From positions 203,008-267,007 of the forward strand of contig CACHWY010000001.1 in NCBI GenBank assembly GCA_902583575.1: a DNA stretch of 64,000 nucleotides. Direction: 5' to 3'. The position numbers and the translations under genes are program-made. Under the pieces are notes generated by a model. That model was not told the DNA's origin and did not search any database. It saw only the letters and a program-made list of their open reading frames with translations. This document shows, in pieces, positions 26,087 to 35,246 of the stretch (position 1 is the first letter of the stretch; each line of letters begins with the position of its first letter). Origin of the DNA: an uncultured SAR86 cluster bacterium. GTDB lineage: Bacteria > Pseudomonadota > Gammaproteobacteria > Magnimaribacterales > D2472.

Positions 26087-26521
26087 GTGAGACTAACTAC
26101 AAAAAGCAGATATGCTGTAAGCGCTCTTATAGAATTAAGTTTTTTACAATCTAACGGACCTGTTTCATTAAGTGATATCTCTGGAAATCAGAATATAGAA
26201 CTAACTTATTTAGAGCAGATTTTTAGGAAACTGCGTATAGCAGGGATTGTTAAAAGCATAAGAGGTAGAAATGGAGGGTATTTATACAATAAAGACCCCG
26301 CATCTATTACAGTTAAAGAGATCATGCATGCTGTAGATGAGGTTCTGGATGCAAGAAAATGCAATGGGACATCTTCTTGCAACAATGGCAAAAAATGCAG
26401 TACACATGATTTATGGCATGAGCTTAATGGAATCGTTGAAAATTATTTAGATCAAATAACGATCAATAGTCTTGTAGAAAACTATAATAGCCCATATATT
26501 AGGGTTAAAGAGATAAATTAG
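26087..26521 (+). CDS. iscR: Iron-sulfur cluster regulator IscR
   Basis: Rrf2-family repressor of 144 residues holding a [2Fe-2S] cluster. The winged helix is at the N-terminus ([42 protein letters not shown]). Cluster ligands Cys92, Cys98, Cys104 and His107 sit at the same numbers as in E. coli. Start GTG 26087 has no ribosome site, and the promoter geometry predicts a leaderless mRNA. The operon iscR-iscS-iscU-iscA-fdx-iscX follows without a break; iscS begins on the base after the iscR stop. Confidence 0.97.
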   Translation: MRLTTKSRYAVSALIELSFLQSNGPVSLSDISGNQNIELTYLEQIFRKLRIAGIVKSIRGRNGGYLYNKDPASITVKEIMHAVDEVLDARKCNGTSSCNNGKKCSTHDLWHELNGIVENYLDQITINSLVENYNSPYIRVKEIN

Positions 26522-27742
26522 ATGAGCACACAATCAACAATTTATTTAGATTACGCATCAACAACACCTGTTGACCCAATAGTTGCGTCTAAGATGATGG
26601 AATTTTTAACTCCTGAGGGAGAATTTGGCAATCCGGCATCTAGATCTCATCGTTTTGGTTGGAAGGCTGATGAAGCAGTGGAAGAGGCCAGATCTCATGT
26701 TGCAAATCTTGTTAATTGCGACCCAAGAGAGATTGTATGGACCTCTGGAGCAACTGAAGCAGATAATCTAGCCATAAAGGGTGTTGCAAGATTCTATAAA
26801 TCAAAAGGAAACCACATAATTACTTCAAAAATTGAACATAAGGCTGTGCTAGATCCTTGTAGGCAATTAGAAAGAGAGGGCTTCGAAGTTACATATTTAG
26901 ATCCAGACGAAAAAGGTATTATTAGCGCATCTGATGTAGAGGATGCAATTAAAGATACAACAGTTCTTGTTTCTATAATGCATGTAAATAATGAACTTGG
27001 TACAGTTAATGATATTGCAAATATTGGTAAAATAACTAGAAAAAATGGTGCTTTTTTTCATGTCGATGCGGCGCAAAGTACCGGTAAGGTAAAAATTGAT
27101 TTAGAAAAAATGCCAATTGATTTAATGTCTTTTTCTGCTCATAAAACATATGGACCAAAAGGTATTGGGGCCTTGTATGTAAGAAGAAAACCAAGGGTGA
27201 GATTAGAAGCTTTAATTCATGGCGGAGGTCATGAAAGAGGCATGAGATCAGGAACATTAGCAACTCATCAGATAGTTGGAATGGGCGAGGCATTTAGAAT
27301 AGCAAAAGAGGATATGGAAAAAGATAGTTTAAAGATATCAAAAATTCATGAAAAGTTTTTAGAAAAAGTAAAAGAAATAGATCATGTTTATATAAATGGA
27401 GATTTAAAGAATAAAGTGCCTAATATTTTAAATGTTAGCTTTAACTTTGTTGAAGGAGAGTCTTTAATAATGGGTCTAAAAGATATAGCGGTATCTTCAG
27501 GTTCTGCATGCACATCTGCAAGCTTGGAACCGTCTTATGTTTTAAGGGCTTTAGGAAGAAAAGATGAATTAGCACATAGTTCTATTAGATTCTCTTTTGG
27601 AAGATTCACCAGTGACGATGATGTAAAAAATACTTTAGATATTTTAGGCAATGTTGTTCATAGATTAAGAGAGCTATCGCCATTATGGGAAATGCACCTA
27701 GATGGTATAGATCTTGATAAAGTTGAATGGAATATGCATTAG
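26522..27742 (+). CDS. iscS: Cysteine desulfurase IscS
   Basis: PLP enzyme delivering sulfur from cysteine to IscU and other acceptors. The 406-residue protein has His106 in SKIEHKAVL (stacks on PLP), [10 protein letters not shown], the Schiff-base Lys208 in [12 protein letters not shown], and the mobile persulfide Cys330 in [21 protein letters not shown]. The C-terminal end [12 protein letters not shown] is typical of housekeeping IscS. An AGGAGA ribosome site for iscU begins at its stop codon. Confidence 0.98.
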   Translation: MSTQSTIYLDYASTTPVDPIVASKMMEFLTPEGEFGNPASRSHRFGWKADEAVEEARSHVANLVNCDPREIVWTSGATEADNLAIKGVARFYKSKGNHIITSKIEHKAVLDPCRQLEREGFEVTYLDPDEKGIISASDVEDAIKDTTVLVSIMHVNNELGTVNDIANIGKITRKNGAFFHVDAAQSTGKVKIDLEKMPIDLMSFSAHKTYGPKGIGALYVRRKPRVRLEALIHGGGHERGMRSGTLATHQIVGMGEAFRIAKEDMEKDSLKISKIHEKFLEKVKEIDHVYINGDLKNKVPNILNVSFNFVEGESLIMGLKDIAVSSGSACTSASLEPSYVLRALGRKDELAHSSIRFSFGRFTSDDDVKNTLDILGNVVHRLRELSPLWEMHLDGIDLDKVEWNMH

Positions 27743-27752
27743 GAGACCAATT

Positions 27753-28157
27753 ATGGCATATAGCAAAAAAGTAGTAGATAAATTTGAAAACACATTAAAT
27801 AATCCAGAGGCATTTAAAGTTGGGCGATTTGATCCAAAAGATGAAAATGTTGGGACTGGAATGGTTGGGGCGCCAGCATGCGGAGATGTTATGAAGCTTC
27901 AGATTAAATGTGAGCCAAAAGGTAATACCCATGTAATAAAAGATGTTAAGTTTAAAACTTATGGTTGCGGTTCTGCAATTGCATCATCCAGTGAATTAGT
28001 TGAAATGTTAATTGGCAAAACTCTTGAAGAAGCCAAGGCAATAAAAAATATAGAAATCGTCGAAGCTCTTGAATTACCTCCAATTAAGATACATTGCTCA
28101 GTTCTTGCTGAAGATTCAATCAAGCAAGCAATTGAAGATTATGAAGCCAAGCAATAA
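27753..28157 (+). CDS. iscU: Fe-S cluster scaffold IscU
   Basis: Scaffold on which [2Fe-2S] clusters are built, 134 residues. Ligands are Cys43 (GAPACGDVMK), Cys72 (TYGCGSAIASSSE) and His114-Cys115 (KIHCSVLAEDSI). The HscA-recognition motif, LPPVK in E. coli, is LPPIK here (108-112), although no hscBA genes follow. I chose ATG 27753, 7 bp after AGGAGA; upstream in-frame codons lie in the iscS end and are not family sequence. Confidence 0.97.
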   Translation: MAYSKKVVDKFENTLNNPEAFKVGRFDPKDENVGTGMVGAPACGDVMKLQIKCEPKGNTHVIKDVKFKTYGCGSAIASSSELVEMLIGKTLEEAKAIKNIEIVEALELPPIKIHCSVLAEDSIKQAIEDYEAKQ

Positions 28158-28164
28158 TTAAATT

Positions 28165-28506
28165 ATGCAGACTTTTAATACATCGGAACTAAACTTTTCT
28201 GAAAGTGCTATAGCTCATTTTCATCAGGCGCTTAGTGAAAGAGGTAAGGGTGAGGGAGTAAAAGTGGGCATAAAAGAGGCAGGGTGCTCTGGTTATGAAT
28301 ATACCTTTGATTTTGTTGATGAAATAGTTGAAGATTACCTAACATTTGAAAAAGACGGTTGTAAAATATTTGTAGACTCAAAAAGTTTTGATTTTCTAAA
28401 AGGCAGCTTAATTGATTATGTTGATGATGGTCTCAATAAGGGAATTAAGTTTGTAAATCCTAATGCTAAAGCTGTATGTGGATGTGGCGAAAGTTTCACT
28501 ATTTAA
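28165..28506 (+). CDS. iscA: A-type Fe-S carrier IscA
   Basis: Carrier or iron donor of the A-type family, 113 residues. The three conserved Cys are present: Cys41 in KEAGCSGYEY and Cys105/Cys107 in VCGCGESFTI. The N-terminus FSESAIAHFHQAL is a family start. It follows iscU by 7 bp and is followed 3 bp later by fdx, where hscB-hscA would stand in E. coli. Confidence 0.93.
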   Translation: MQTFNTSELNFSESAIAHFHQALSERGKGEGVKVGIKEAGCSGYEYTFDFVDEIVEDYLTFEKDGCKIFVDSKSFDFLKGSLIDYVDDGLNKGIKFVNPNAKAVCGCGESFTI

Positions 28507-28509
28507 ATT

Positions 28510-28851
28510 ATGGCTAAAATTAAAATATGGCCTCATGAGGAAATTTGTCCTAATGGAGCTGAAATAGAGTCTTTACCAGATGAAACTATTTGTGAAGCTG
28601 CGCTTAGAAATAAAATAAAAATTGAACATGCATGCGAAATGTCAGCTGCATGCACTACTTGCCATTGTATTGTAAGAAAAGGCTTTGAAACTTTAGATGA
28701 GGCAAGTGATATTGAAGAAGATTTACTAGATAAAGCTTGGGGTCTTGAACAAACATCAAGATTAAGCTGCCAAGCAGTCCCACCAAAAGATGAAGAAATA
28801 GAGATTGAGTTACCAAAATATAATATAAATATGGTTTCAGAGGATCATTAA
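28510..28851 (+). CDS. fdx: ISC-type [2Fe-2S] ferredoxin
   Basis: Adrenodoxin-like ferredoxin of 113 residues supplying electrons for cluster assembly. Cluster ligands appear in HACEMSAACTTCHC and LSCQAV. The family start KIKIWPHEEICPNGAEIE and the late segment RLSCQAVPPKDEEIEIELPKYNIN agree with Fdx of isc operons. Its stop overlaps the iscX ATG by one base. Confidence 0.96.
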   Translation: MAKIKIWPHEEICPNGAEIESLPDETICEAALRNKIKIEHACEMSAACTTCHCIVRKGFETLDEASDIEEDLLDKAWGLEQTSRLSCQAVPPKDEEIEIELPKYNINMVSEDH

Positions 28852-29054
28852 TGAATAAAATTGATTGGCTTGATGTTTTTGATATAGCTATTGAATTAAA
28901 TGAAAAATATCCTGAAATAGACCCGCAATGGATTAGTTTTCCTGACTTACATAAAAAAATTTGTGATCTTAAGGGATTTATCGGTGATCCAAGTAAATCT
29001 AATGAGAAAATACTTGAAGCAATTCAGGGTCATTGGATAGAAGAATATCAATAA
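28851..29054 (+). CDS. iscX: IscX (YfhJ), Fe-S assembly modulator
   Basis: Small acidic protein of 67 residues that binds IscS and iron and tunes cysteine desulfurase activity. The whole sequence fits the family: MNKIDWLDVFDIAIELNEKYPEIDP, FPDLHKKICDL and a C-terminal AIQGHWIEE. It is the last gene of the isc operon; ndk follows after 38 bp with its own -10-like TATAAT (29061-29066). Confidence 0.95.
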   Translation: MNKIDWLDVFDIAIELNEKYPEIDPQWISFPDLHKKICDLKGFIGDPSKSNEKILEAIQGHWIEEYQ

Positions 29055-29092
29055 CTTTAATATAATAGCGGATTAAATTTCAAGACAATTAC

Positions 29093-29518
29093 ATGACTAT
29101 AGAAAAAACCTTATCAATTATCAAACCAGATGCTGTTGGTAAGAATGTAATAGGACAAATTATTTCTCGTTTTGAGGAGAATGGCCTTTATCTTATTGCA
29201 GGCAAACTACTTCACTTGTCAGATGAAATAGCATCAGGATTTTATGCAGAGCATGATGGAAAACCCTTTTTTGAAGACTTGAAGAAATTTATGACATCAG
29301 GTCCAGTATTTGTTCAAGTTTTACAAGGAGAAAATGCAATTCAAAAAAATAGAGAGCTTATGGGAAATACAAACCCTCAAGAAGCTTTACCCGGAACTAT
29401 AAGGGCAGACTTTGCCAATAGTATTGATGCGAATGCCGTTCATGGATCTGATTCAGCAGTTAGTGCTAAAAGGGAGATTGAATATTTTTTTTCAGAAGAA
29501 GAGATATTAAATAAATAA
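29093..29518 (+). CDS. ndk: Nucleoside diphosphate kinase
   Basis: Balances nucleoside triphosphate pools by phosphate transfer through a phospho-His. The 141-residue protein has [45 protein letters not shown] and the active His117 in [23 protein letters not shown] at 29061-29066 suggests its own promoter and a leader of about 20 nt; a strong ribosome site is not seen. ndk before rlmN is a common gammaproteobacterial order. Confidence 0.97.
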   Translation: MTIEKTLSIIKPDAVGKNVIGQIISRFEENGLYLIAGKLLHLSDEIASGFYAEHDGKPFFEDLKKFMTSGPVFVQVLQGENAIQKNRELMGNTNPQEALPGTIRADFANSIDANAVHGSDSAVSAKREIEYFFSEEEILNK

Positions 29519-29519
29519 A

Positions 29520-30602
29520 TTGCATACAAAAAAAAATATTTTAGGATATTCATTAGAATCACTTGAACTTTTTTTTTCCGAAATAAATGAATCAAAATTT
29601 AGAGCCAAACAATTATTAAAATGGGTTCACCAAAAAGGGGTGCTAGATTTTGGATTAATGACAGACTTCAATAAAGATCTTAGGAAAAAACTTTCTTCTA
29701 TTGCATGTTTAAAACCTCCATTAATTCATGAAAGATATCAATCAAATGAGGGAACTGTAAAGTACTTAATAGAATTGGAGTCTGGATCAATGATTGAAAT
29801 GGTAGAAATACCAGAAAAGAATAGAAGAACTTTATGTGTGTCCTCTCAAGCTGGTTGTGCCCTGCAATGCACATTTTGTGCAACCGGAGCTCAAGGATTT
29901 GAAAAAGACTTAACAAGCGATGAAATTATAGGCCAATTATGGTTAGCAAATTTCCATACAAAAAATAAAGATCTTATAACAAATGTTGTTTTCATGGGTA
30001 TGGGAGAACCCTTGCTAAATTTTGATGCAGTTGTTGAGTCAGCAAAAATAATGAAACATCAACTAGCTTATGGGTTATCTCGCAAGAGAGTTACAATTAG
30101 CACTTCAGGGATAGTTCCACAAATAGATAAATTGGCAGCTTCTGTTGATGTTTCATTAGCAATATCATTACATTCAGCCGATAACAGCCTAAGAGATGAA
30201 ATAGTTCCAATAAACAAGAAATATCCAATAAATTCTCTTATTAATTCATGTAAGAATTATTTATTAAATTATGATAATAAGAGAAATATAACTATAGAAT
30301 ATATATTAATTGATGGCGTAAATGATTCTATTGAGCATGCTAAGCAGTTATCAAAACTTCTAGCTAATATTTCTTGTAAGATTAATTTAATACCTTTCAA
30401 CAAATTTGATGGGTGTGAATATAAAAGACCGTCAAATGACAAGATAAGCGATTTTAAAGATTTTCTTATGAAAAAGGGTTATATTGCTACTCTTAGGATG
30501 ACAAGGGGAGATGATGTTGATGGAGCTTGCGGCCAATTAGTCGGCAATCTAAGAAAATCAATAAAAGGAAAAAAATTAATTTCACATGAGACAATAATAT
30601 GA
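29520..30602 (+). CDS. rlmN: Dual-specificity rRNA/tRNA (adenine C2) methyltransferase RlmN
   Basis: Radical-SAM enzyme that methylates A2503 of 23S rRNA and A37 of some tRNAs. The 360-residue protein has the [4Fe-4S] motif CALQCTFC (Cys113, 117, 120), MGMGEPLLNFD, and the methyl-carrying Cys337 in VDGACGQLVGN. It starts with TTG 29520, one base after the ndk stop; no better start exists in frame near the family N-terminus. It depends on Fe-S clusters and so on the upstream isc operon. It overlaps rodZ by 4 bp. Confidence 0.96.
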   Translation: MHTKKNILGYSLESLELFFSEINESKFRAKQLLKWVHQKGVLDFGLMTDFNKDLRKKLSSIACLKPPLIHERYQSNEGTVKYLIELESGSMIEMVEIPEKNRRTLCVSSQAGCALQCTFCATGAQGFEKDLTSDEIIGQLWLANFHTKNKDLITNVVFMGMGEPLLNFDAVVESAKIMKHQLAYGLSRKRVTISTSGIVPQIDKLAASVDVSLAISLHSADNSLRDEIVPINKKYPINSLINSCKNYLLNYDNKRNITIEYILIDGVNDSIEHAKQLSKLLANISCKINLIPFNKFDGCEYKRPSNDKISDFKDFLMKKGYIATLRMTRGDDVDGACGQLVGNLRKSIKGKKLISHETII

Positions 30603-30970
30603 GCAAATATCTAAAGTCAGCAAGCTCAGCAAAGGTTGGAAGAAAGTTTTTTCAAGCAAGAGAAAGATTGGGCCTCAGTATTGAAGAAATTAATAGCTCT
30701 ACATATATAAATATTATATATATTAAAGCAATAGAAACAGGCGATTATTCAGCTTTTCCAAGCGAAACATTTGCTAGAGCCTATTTTAAAAAATATTCTG
30801 ATTTTTTAAAAATAAAACCAGTGTTCCCTAATATATATAAACAAGATACAACTAACGCAAAAATAAAGAAAAAGATTAATAAAACAATTAATGAAAACAC
30901 TTATTTATTCTATATTATTATAATAATCTCTTCTTTAGCTCTAATTGGCCTATTTTTCAGGTATATATAA
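30599..30970 (+). CDS. rodZ: RodZ-like HTH membrane protein, truncated
   Basis: 123-residue protein with an N-terminal helix-turn-helix of the RodZ type (VGRKFFQARERLGLSIEEIN, YIKAIETGDYSAFPSETFARAYFKKYSDFL), a Lys-rich linker and one membrane helix (about 102-121). E. coli RodZ (337 residues) continues into a periplasmic beta domain; this protein stops right after the helix. Only 64 bp remain before ispG, so a frameshifted remainder cannot be hidden there. The cytoplasmic part is the MreB-binding region, so rod-shape function could remain. Identification is supported by its place between rlmN and ispG; pilF, usual in that gap, is absent. Confidence 0.85.
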   Translation: MSKYLKSASSAKVGRKFFQARERLGLSIEEINSSTYINIIYIKAIETGDYSAFPSETFARAYFKKYSDFLKIKPVFPNIYKQDTTNAKIKKKINKTINENTYLFYIIIIISSLALIGLFFRYI

Positions 30971-31034
30971 AAGATAATATTGATTTTATATTTTATGCTA
31001 ATAGACTTAATATCAAAGAAAATAATTGTTGATT

Positions 31035-32138
31035 ATGACAAATTGGATTAAAAGAAAAAAAACAAAAGTTGTTAATGTCGGTGGGGTTCTTGTCGGGGGA
31101 GACAATCCAATATCAATTCAATCAATGACAAATACGAACACTTGTGATGTTGTTTCAACAGTAAATCAAATAAAAGATTTAGAGGATGCCGGAGCTGATA
31201 TAGTGAGAGTTTCAGTGCCTGGATTTGAAGAAGCTAAAGCATTTAAGGAAATTAAGAAATTATCCAAAATTCCATTAGTGGCAGATATACATTTTGATTA
31301 CAAAATAGCTCTCGAGGTTGCAGATACAGCAGATTGTTTAAGAATAAACCCAGGTAATATTGGTAAAGAAGATAGAGTTAAGGAAGTAATTAGCGCAGCA
31401 ATTAATAATAATGTTCCAATAAGGGTTGGAGTAAATGCAGGATCTTTAGAAAAAGATTTACAAAAAAAGTATGGAGAACCTAATGCAGATGCCTTAGTAG
31501 AATCAGCTTTAAGGCATGTAGAAATATTAGATAAGTTTAATTTTGATAACTATAAGATGAGTCTTAAAGCTTCAAATATAGAGATGACGGTTGATGCATA
31601 TCGCAAAATATCGAATCTTATTGATCAGCCTTTACACTTAGGAATTACTGAAGCAGGAAGCTATAGGGCTGGTACAGTTAAATCATCCATTGGTGTTGGA
31701 ATGCTGCTTTCGGAAGGTATAGGCGATACAATTAGAATATCATTGGCGTCAGACCCTGTTGATGAAATTAAAATTGGATGGGATATTCTAAAAAGTTTAA
31801 ATATAAGAAGTAGAGGGGTCAAGATTGTTGCTTGTCCAAGCTGTTCAAGACAAAATTTTAATGTTATCAAAGTAGTCAATGAACTTGAACAAAGACTTGA
31901 AGATGTTTCTGATGATATAGAAATTGCTATTATTGGATGTTATGTAAATGGACCAGGAGAGAGCAAGGCTGCAAACATTGGATTAACAGGAGCTAGCCCA
32001 AACAATCTTTTATATGTTGATGGCTCTCCTAATAAAAAAATTTCAAATGACAATCTTGTAGATGAGTTAGAAGAACAAGTTAGAGATAAGATACTTAAAA
32101 ATAAAAACGAATCTGAAAAAATTATATTAAGGAGTTAA
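31035..32138 (+). CDS. ispG: 4-hydroxy-3-methylbut-2-en-1-yl diphosphate synthase IspG
   Basis: [4Fe-4S] enzyme converting MEcPP (made by IspDF) to HMBPP. The 367-residue protein has [43 protein letters not shown] and [12 protein letters not shown]. Cluster ligands are in [11 protein letters not shown] and [12 protein letters not shown] chose ATG 31035; an in-frame TTG at 31026 would add three residues. A 64-bp gap before it carries no clear ribosome site. ispG-hisS is a conserved pair. Confidence 0.96.
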   Translation: MTNWIKRKKTKVVNVGGVLVGGDNPISIQSMTNTNTCDVVSTVNQIKDLEDAGADIVRVSVPGFEEAKAFKEIKKLSKIPLVADIHFDYKIALEVADTADCLRINPGNIGKEDRVKEVISAAINNNVPIRVGVNAGSLEKDLQKKYGEPNADALVESALRHVEILDKFNFDNYKMSLKASNIEMTVDAYRKISNLIDQPLHLGITEAGSYRAGTVKSSIGVGMLLSEGIGDTIRISLASDPVDEIKIGWDILKSLNIRSRGVKIVACPSCSRQNFNVIKVVNELEQRLEDVSDDIEIAIIGCYVNGPGESKAANIGLTGASPNNLLYVDGSPNKKISNDNLVDELEEQVRDKILKNKNESEKIILRS

Positions 32139-32139
32139 A

Positions 32140-33408
32140 TTGGAAAAAATTCATTCACTTACAGGCATGATGGATTTAGTAGGCGAAAAGGCAGACAAAA
32201 GCGAAGTGTCTAATAGAATTTTCTTCACAGAGAAAGTTCTTAAAAATATTTTTCAAAGTTATTGTTTATCAGAAATAAGGACTCCAGCATTAGAAGATGA
32301 AAATCTATTTAAAAGATCTGTGGGCGATACTTCTGATATTGTAAACAAGGAACTATATTCGTTCTTAGATAAAAATGATAAAAGAATAGTGCTTAGGCCT
32401 GAGGGTACAGCAGGTGTTATTAGATCAATAATTGAAAAAAAGATTGATGGAGATGCTCATAGATTATGGTATCTGGGACCTATGTGGAGATATGAAAGGC
32501 CACAAAAAGGAAGATTTAGACAATTTTATCAAGCTGGAGTTGAAATTTTGGGTCATGAAGAGGGCTTAGCTGAATTAGAAATGGCCTCTTTAATTTGTTC
32601 AATTAATACACAATTAGAAATTAAAAATCCAGTAATTAAAATCAATCATTTGGGAAATAAGGAATGTAAAAATTTATTTTGTAAAGAGCTTGTGAATTAT
32701 CTAAAACCTTTTTCATCAAAATTAGATAAAAAAGATCTAGAAAGATTGGATCGAAATCCATTGCGAATTTTAGATTCTAAAAACTCTGAAACACAAAATA
32801 TTCTTAAGGAAGCACCAAAAATATCTGACTATCTTTCTAAAGAGTCACTAGATTTATTAAATTTAATAAAAGATACATTTTCGAATGATTGTAATATTGA
32901 AATTGACTATACACTGGTTAGAGGATTAGATTACTATACTGGTTTTGTTTTTGAGGCTATATCCTCTGAGCTTGGAGCTCAAGATGCATATTTAGGAGGC
33001 GGAAGATATGATCAGCTTTGCTCTCAATTAGGTGGCAAAGATCTTCCAGCAATTGGAATGGCAATAGGTATAGAAAGATTGGCAAGTATAGCCAATACGA
33101 ATGAAATTAATAAGACTTTAGTATCTTTTATAATTTTGTCTAACAAAATTGAGCAAAAAGCATATAAAATAGCGCACGATTTAAGAGCAGTTAATAAAAA
33201 GCTTAATCTAGATATTCAGCTATCTGACGGTAGTTTAAAATCTAAATTAAGAAGAGCAAATAAGGATAATGCTTCATATGCTCTAATAGTTGGAGAAGAA
33301 GAGTTAAAATCAAATACAGTTATTGTTAAGTCATTATTAGATGAAAATTCTGAACAATCAAACATGAATATTAATGAATTGCATGATTTTATAAAATCAA
33401 TTGTATAA
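32140..33408 (+). CDS. hisS: Histidyl-tRNA synthetase
   Basis: Class-II synthetase of 422 residues. It has the N-terminal GMMDLVG, motif 1 region RTPALEDENLF, VLRPEGTAGVIR, motif 2 LWYLGPMWRYERPQKGRFRQFYQAG, the His-A motif LVRGLDYYTGFVFE, motif 3 GIGIERLA and a C-terminal anticodon domain. It starts at TTG 32140, one base after the ispG stop, with AAGGAG 5 bp upstream, so the TTG is well supported. Confidence 0.97.
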   Translation: MEKIHSLTGMMDLVGEKADKSEVSNRIFFTEKVLKNIFQSYCLSEIRTPALEDENLFKRSVGDTSDIVNKELYSFLDKNDKRIVLRPEGTAGVIRSIIEKKIDGDAHRLWYLGPMWRYERPQKGRFRQFYQAGVEILGHEEGLAELEMASLICSINTQLEIKNPVIKINHLGNKECKNLFCKELVNYLKPFSSKLDKKDLERLDRNPLRILDSKNSETQNILKEAPKISDYLSKESLDLLNLIKDTFSNDCNIEIDYTLVRGLDYYTGFVFEAISSELGAQDAYLGGGRYDQLCSQLGGKDLPAIGMAIGIERLASIANTNEINKTLVSFIILSNKIEQKAYKIAHDLRAVNKKLNLDIQLSDGSLKSKLRRANKDNASYALIVGEEELKSNTVIVKSLLDENSEQSNMNINELHDFIKSIV

Positions 33409-33425
33409 AGGAAACAGGAATCTAT

Positions 33426-34070
33426 ATGAATAATGTTTATGAAAATGATATAAGATTTTTACCACTTTTAAAGTTTTTAGATAAACATAAGAAATTAATA
33501 ATTTTTATATCTTCTATAATTTTAATATCGGTCTCATATTTTGTTATATCCAATCAGATCTCTAAACAAAATCATGAAAATGCAGCAAAAATTTATAAAG
33601 ATTTGCTTATTGAGATCGAATTAGAAGATCAAGACCTAGAAAAAATAAACAGTCTTCTTGAGAATTTATTAATAGATTATGGTAAAACTGGTTATGCACA
33701 GGTTGCCTTACTAAAAAAGGCAAGTTTGGATGCTAGCAATAAAAACTTCTCAAGCGCATTAAAAAATTATTATGACCTAATTTCAATTACCGATGGTTTT
33801 AATGGTAATAAGATCTTTAATAAATTAGCAAGAGTAAATGCTGCAAGAATTCATATTTCAAATCAAGAATATGATAAGGCTCTTAAATTAATTGAAAATT
33901 ATTCATCTTCATCTACCAATGCATATATTCATGAACTAACGGGAGATATCTTAGTTAAGAAAGATAAGATTGAATTAGCTTTAGCTCAATATGAATTAGC
34001 GTCAGATAAGTATTCTGATGAAGCTTCTAAATCAATTATTTCTATGAAAATAGCAAACTTGGGTATTTAA
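33426..34070 (+). CDS. yfgM: YfgM-family TPR membrane protein
   Basis: Inner-membrane protein of 214 residues with a cytoplasmic N-terminus (VYENDIRFLPLLKFLDKHKK), one membrane helix (about 25-43), and periplasmic TPR-like repeats (SLLENLLIDYGKTGYAQVALLKKASLDASNKNF as the first, then KLARVNAARIHISNQEYDKAL). E. coli YfgM associates with the chaperone PpiD and the Sec translocon. It lies between hisS and bamB as in E. coli. Confidence 0.9.
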   Translation: MNNVYENDIRFLPLLKFLDKHKKLIIFISSIILISVSYFVISNQISKQNHENAAKIYKDLLIEIELEDQDLEKINSLLENLLIDYGKTGYAQVALLKKASLDASNKNFSSALKNYYDLISITDGFNGNKIFNKLARVNAARIHISNQEYDKALKLIENYSSSSTNAYIHELTGDILVKKDKIELALAQYELASDKYSDEASKSIISMKIANLGI

Positions 34071-34071
34071 A

Positions 34072-35232
34072 TTGAAAACGAAATCAATCCACCTTTTTAT
34101 ATTGTTACAACTTGGCTTTCTTATAAGTTCTTGTGCATCTTCTGATGGGCTAAGGTTTTGGAAAAGTGATGAGATTGATCCTGATGAGCCAAGAGAATTG
34201 ATTTCTTTCTCAGAACAAAAAAATATTTCAATATCTTGGAAAAATTCATTTAGCGGAAATAATGACATAGGAAATTTTATTCCCGCATTTAGTTCAGGAA
34301 ATTTATATTTTTCGGATGCAGAAGGAACGGTTACTTCCATGGATGCAATGAGTGGAGCTAAAAATTGGGAAAAGAAATTAGATGAACTTGCGTCAGGCAC
34401 CGCAGCTGGATTTGGAATAATTGTTATTTCAGATACAAAAGGAAATGTAATAGCTTTAAACATCAATGATGGATCTGAGTTATGGTCTACAAATATTAAG
34501 AGTGAAATTCTAAGTAGTGTAGCAATTGATGCAAAAGCAGTTATTGTAAAAAGCGGAGCTGGAGAACTGTTAAGTTTAGATAATCAAACTGGCGAAATTT
34601 TATGGTCATATAGATCAAAATTACCCACTCTTACTATTAGGGGAAGTAGTAGCCCAGTAATTTTTGATAATAAAGTTTACGTATCATTTGATAATGGAAG
34701 GCTTGGTGTTTTTGAATTAGATTCCGGCTTCCCAATTTGGGATGGAGCTATTTCATATGTTAGCGGATCATCTGAACTAGAAAATCTTATAGATGCTGAT
34801 TCTAGTCCTGTAATAGCAGGAGGACTCATCTATACAACTAATTACCAAGGCAAACTTAATATTTTTGATATGTCTCAAAAGAGATCAATTTGGTCATATG
34901 ATATTTCATCATTTTTTTCGCCTGTAATTACGCGCGGAATGATAATTGTCGTAGAGTCTGATTCAGGTATTAAATCTTTTACATCAAAAACCCTTGAAGA
35001 GTCATGGATTCTTGAAGATTATTTAAATAGAGATATTTCAAATGCTATAAGCTTTAAAGGGAATTTAATTTTTGGAGATTTTGAAGGGTATATCCATGTT
35101 ATTGATCCATTAAATGGAACAACCATAGCAAGAGAAAAAATTTCAAAACAGCCAATTAAAAGCATTATTAGTAGAAGTAATAGCTTTTATGCTATTGATG
35201 AAGAATTTAATTTATTCTCTTTAAACATATAA
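34072..35232 (+). CDS. bamB: Outer membrane assembly lipoprotein BamB
   Basis: Beta-propeller lipoprotein of the BAM complex, 386 residues. The signal peptide ends in the lipobox LISSC (Cys21). The eight-bladed PQQ-like propeller shows repeats such as DAMSGAKNWEKKL, NINDGSELWSTNI, DNQTGEILWSYRS, ELDSGFPIWDGAI and SQKRSIWSYDI, and the conserved DADSSPVIAGGLIYTTNYQGKL. It starts with TTG 34072, one base after the yfgM stop. bamB-der is conserved. Confidence 0.95.
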   Translation: MKTKSIHLFILLQLGFLISSCASSDGLRFWKSDEIDPDEPRELISFSEQKNISISWKNSFSGNNDIGNFIPAFSSGNLYFSDAEGTVTSMDAMSGAKNWEKKLDELASGTAAGFGIIVISDTKGNVIALNINDGSELWSTNIKSEILSSVAIDAKAVIVKSGAGELLSLDNQTGEILWSYRSKLPTLTIRGSSSPVIFDNKVYVSFDNGRLGVFELDSGFPIWDGAISYVSGSSELENLIDADSSPVIAGGLIYTTNYQGKLNIFDMSQKRSIWSYDISSFFSPVITRGMIIVVESDSGIKSFTSKTLEESWILEDYLNRDISNAISFKGNLIFGDFEGYIHVIDPLNGTTIAREKISKQPIKSIISRSNSFYAIDEEFNLFSLNI

Positions 35233-35246
35233 AATGAGATATAAAA

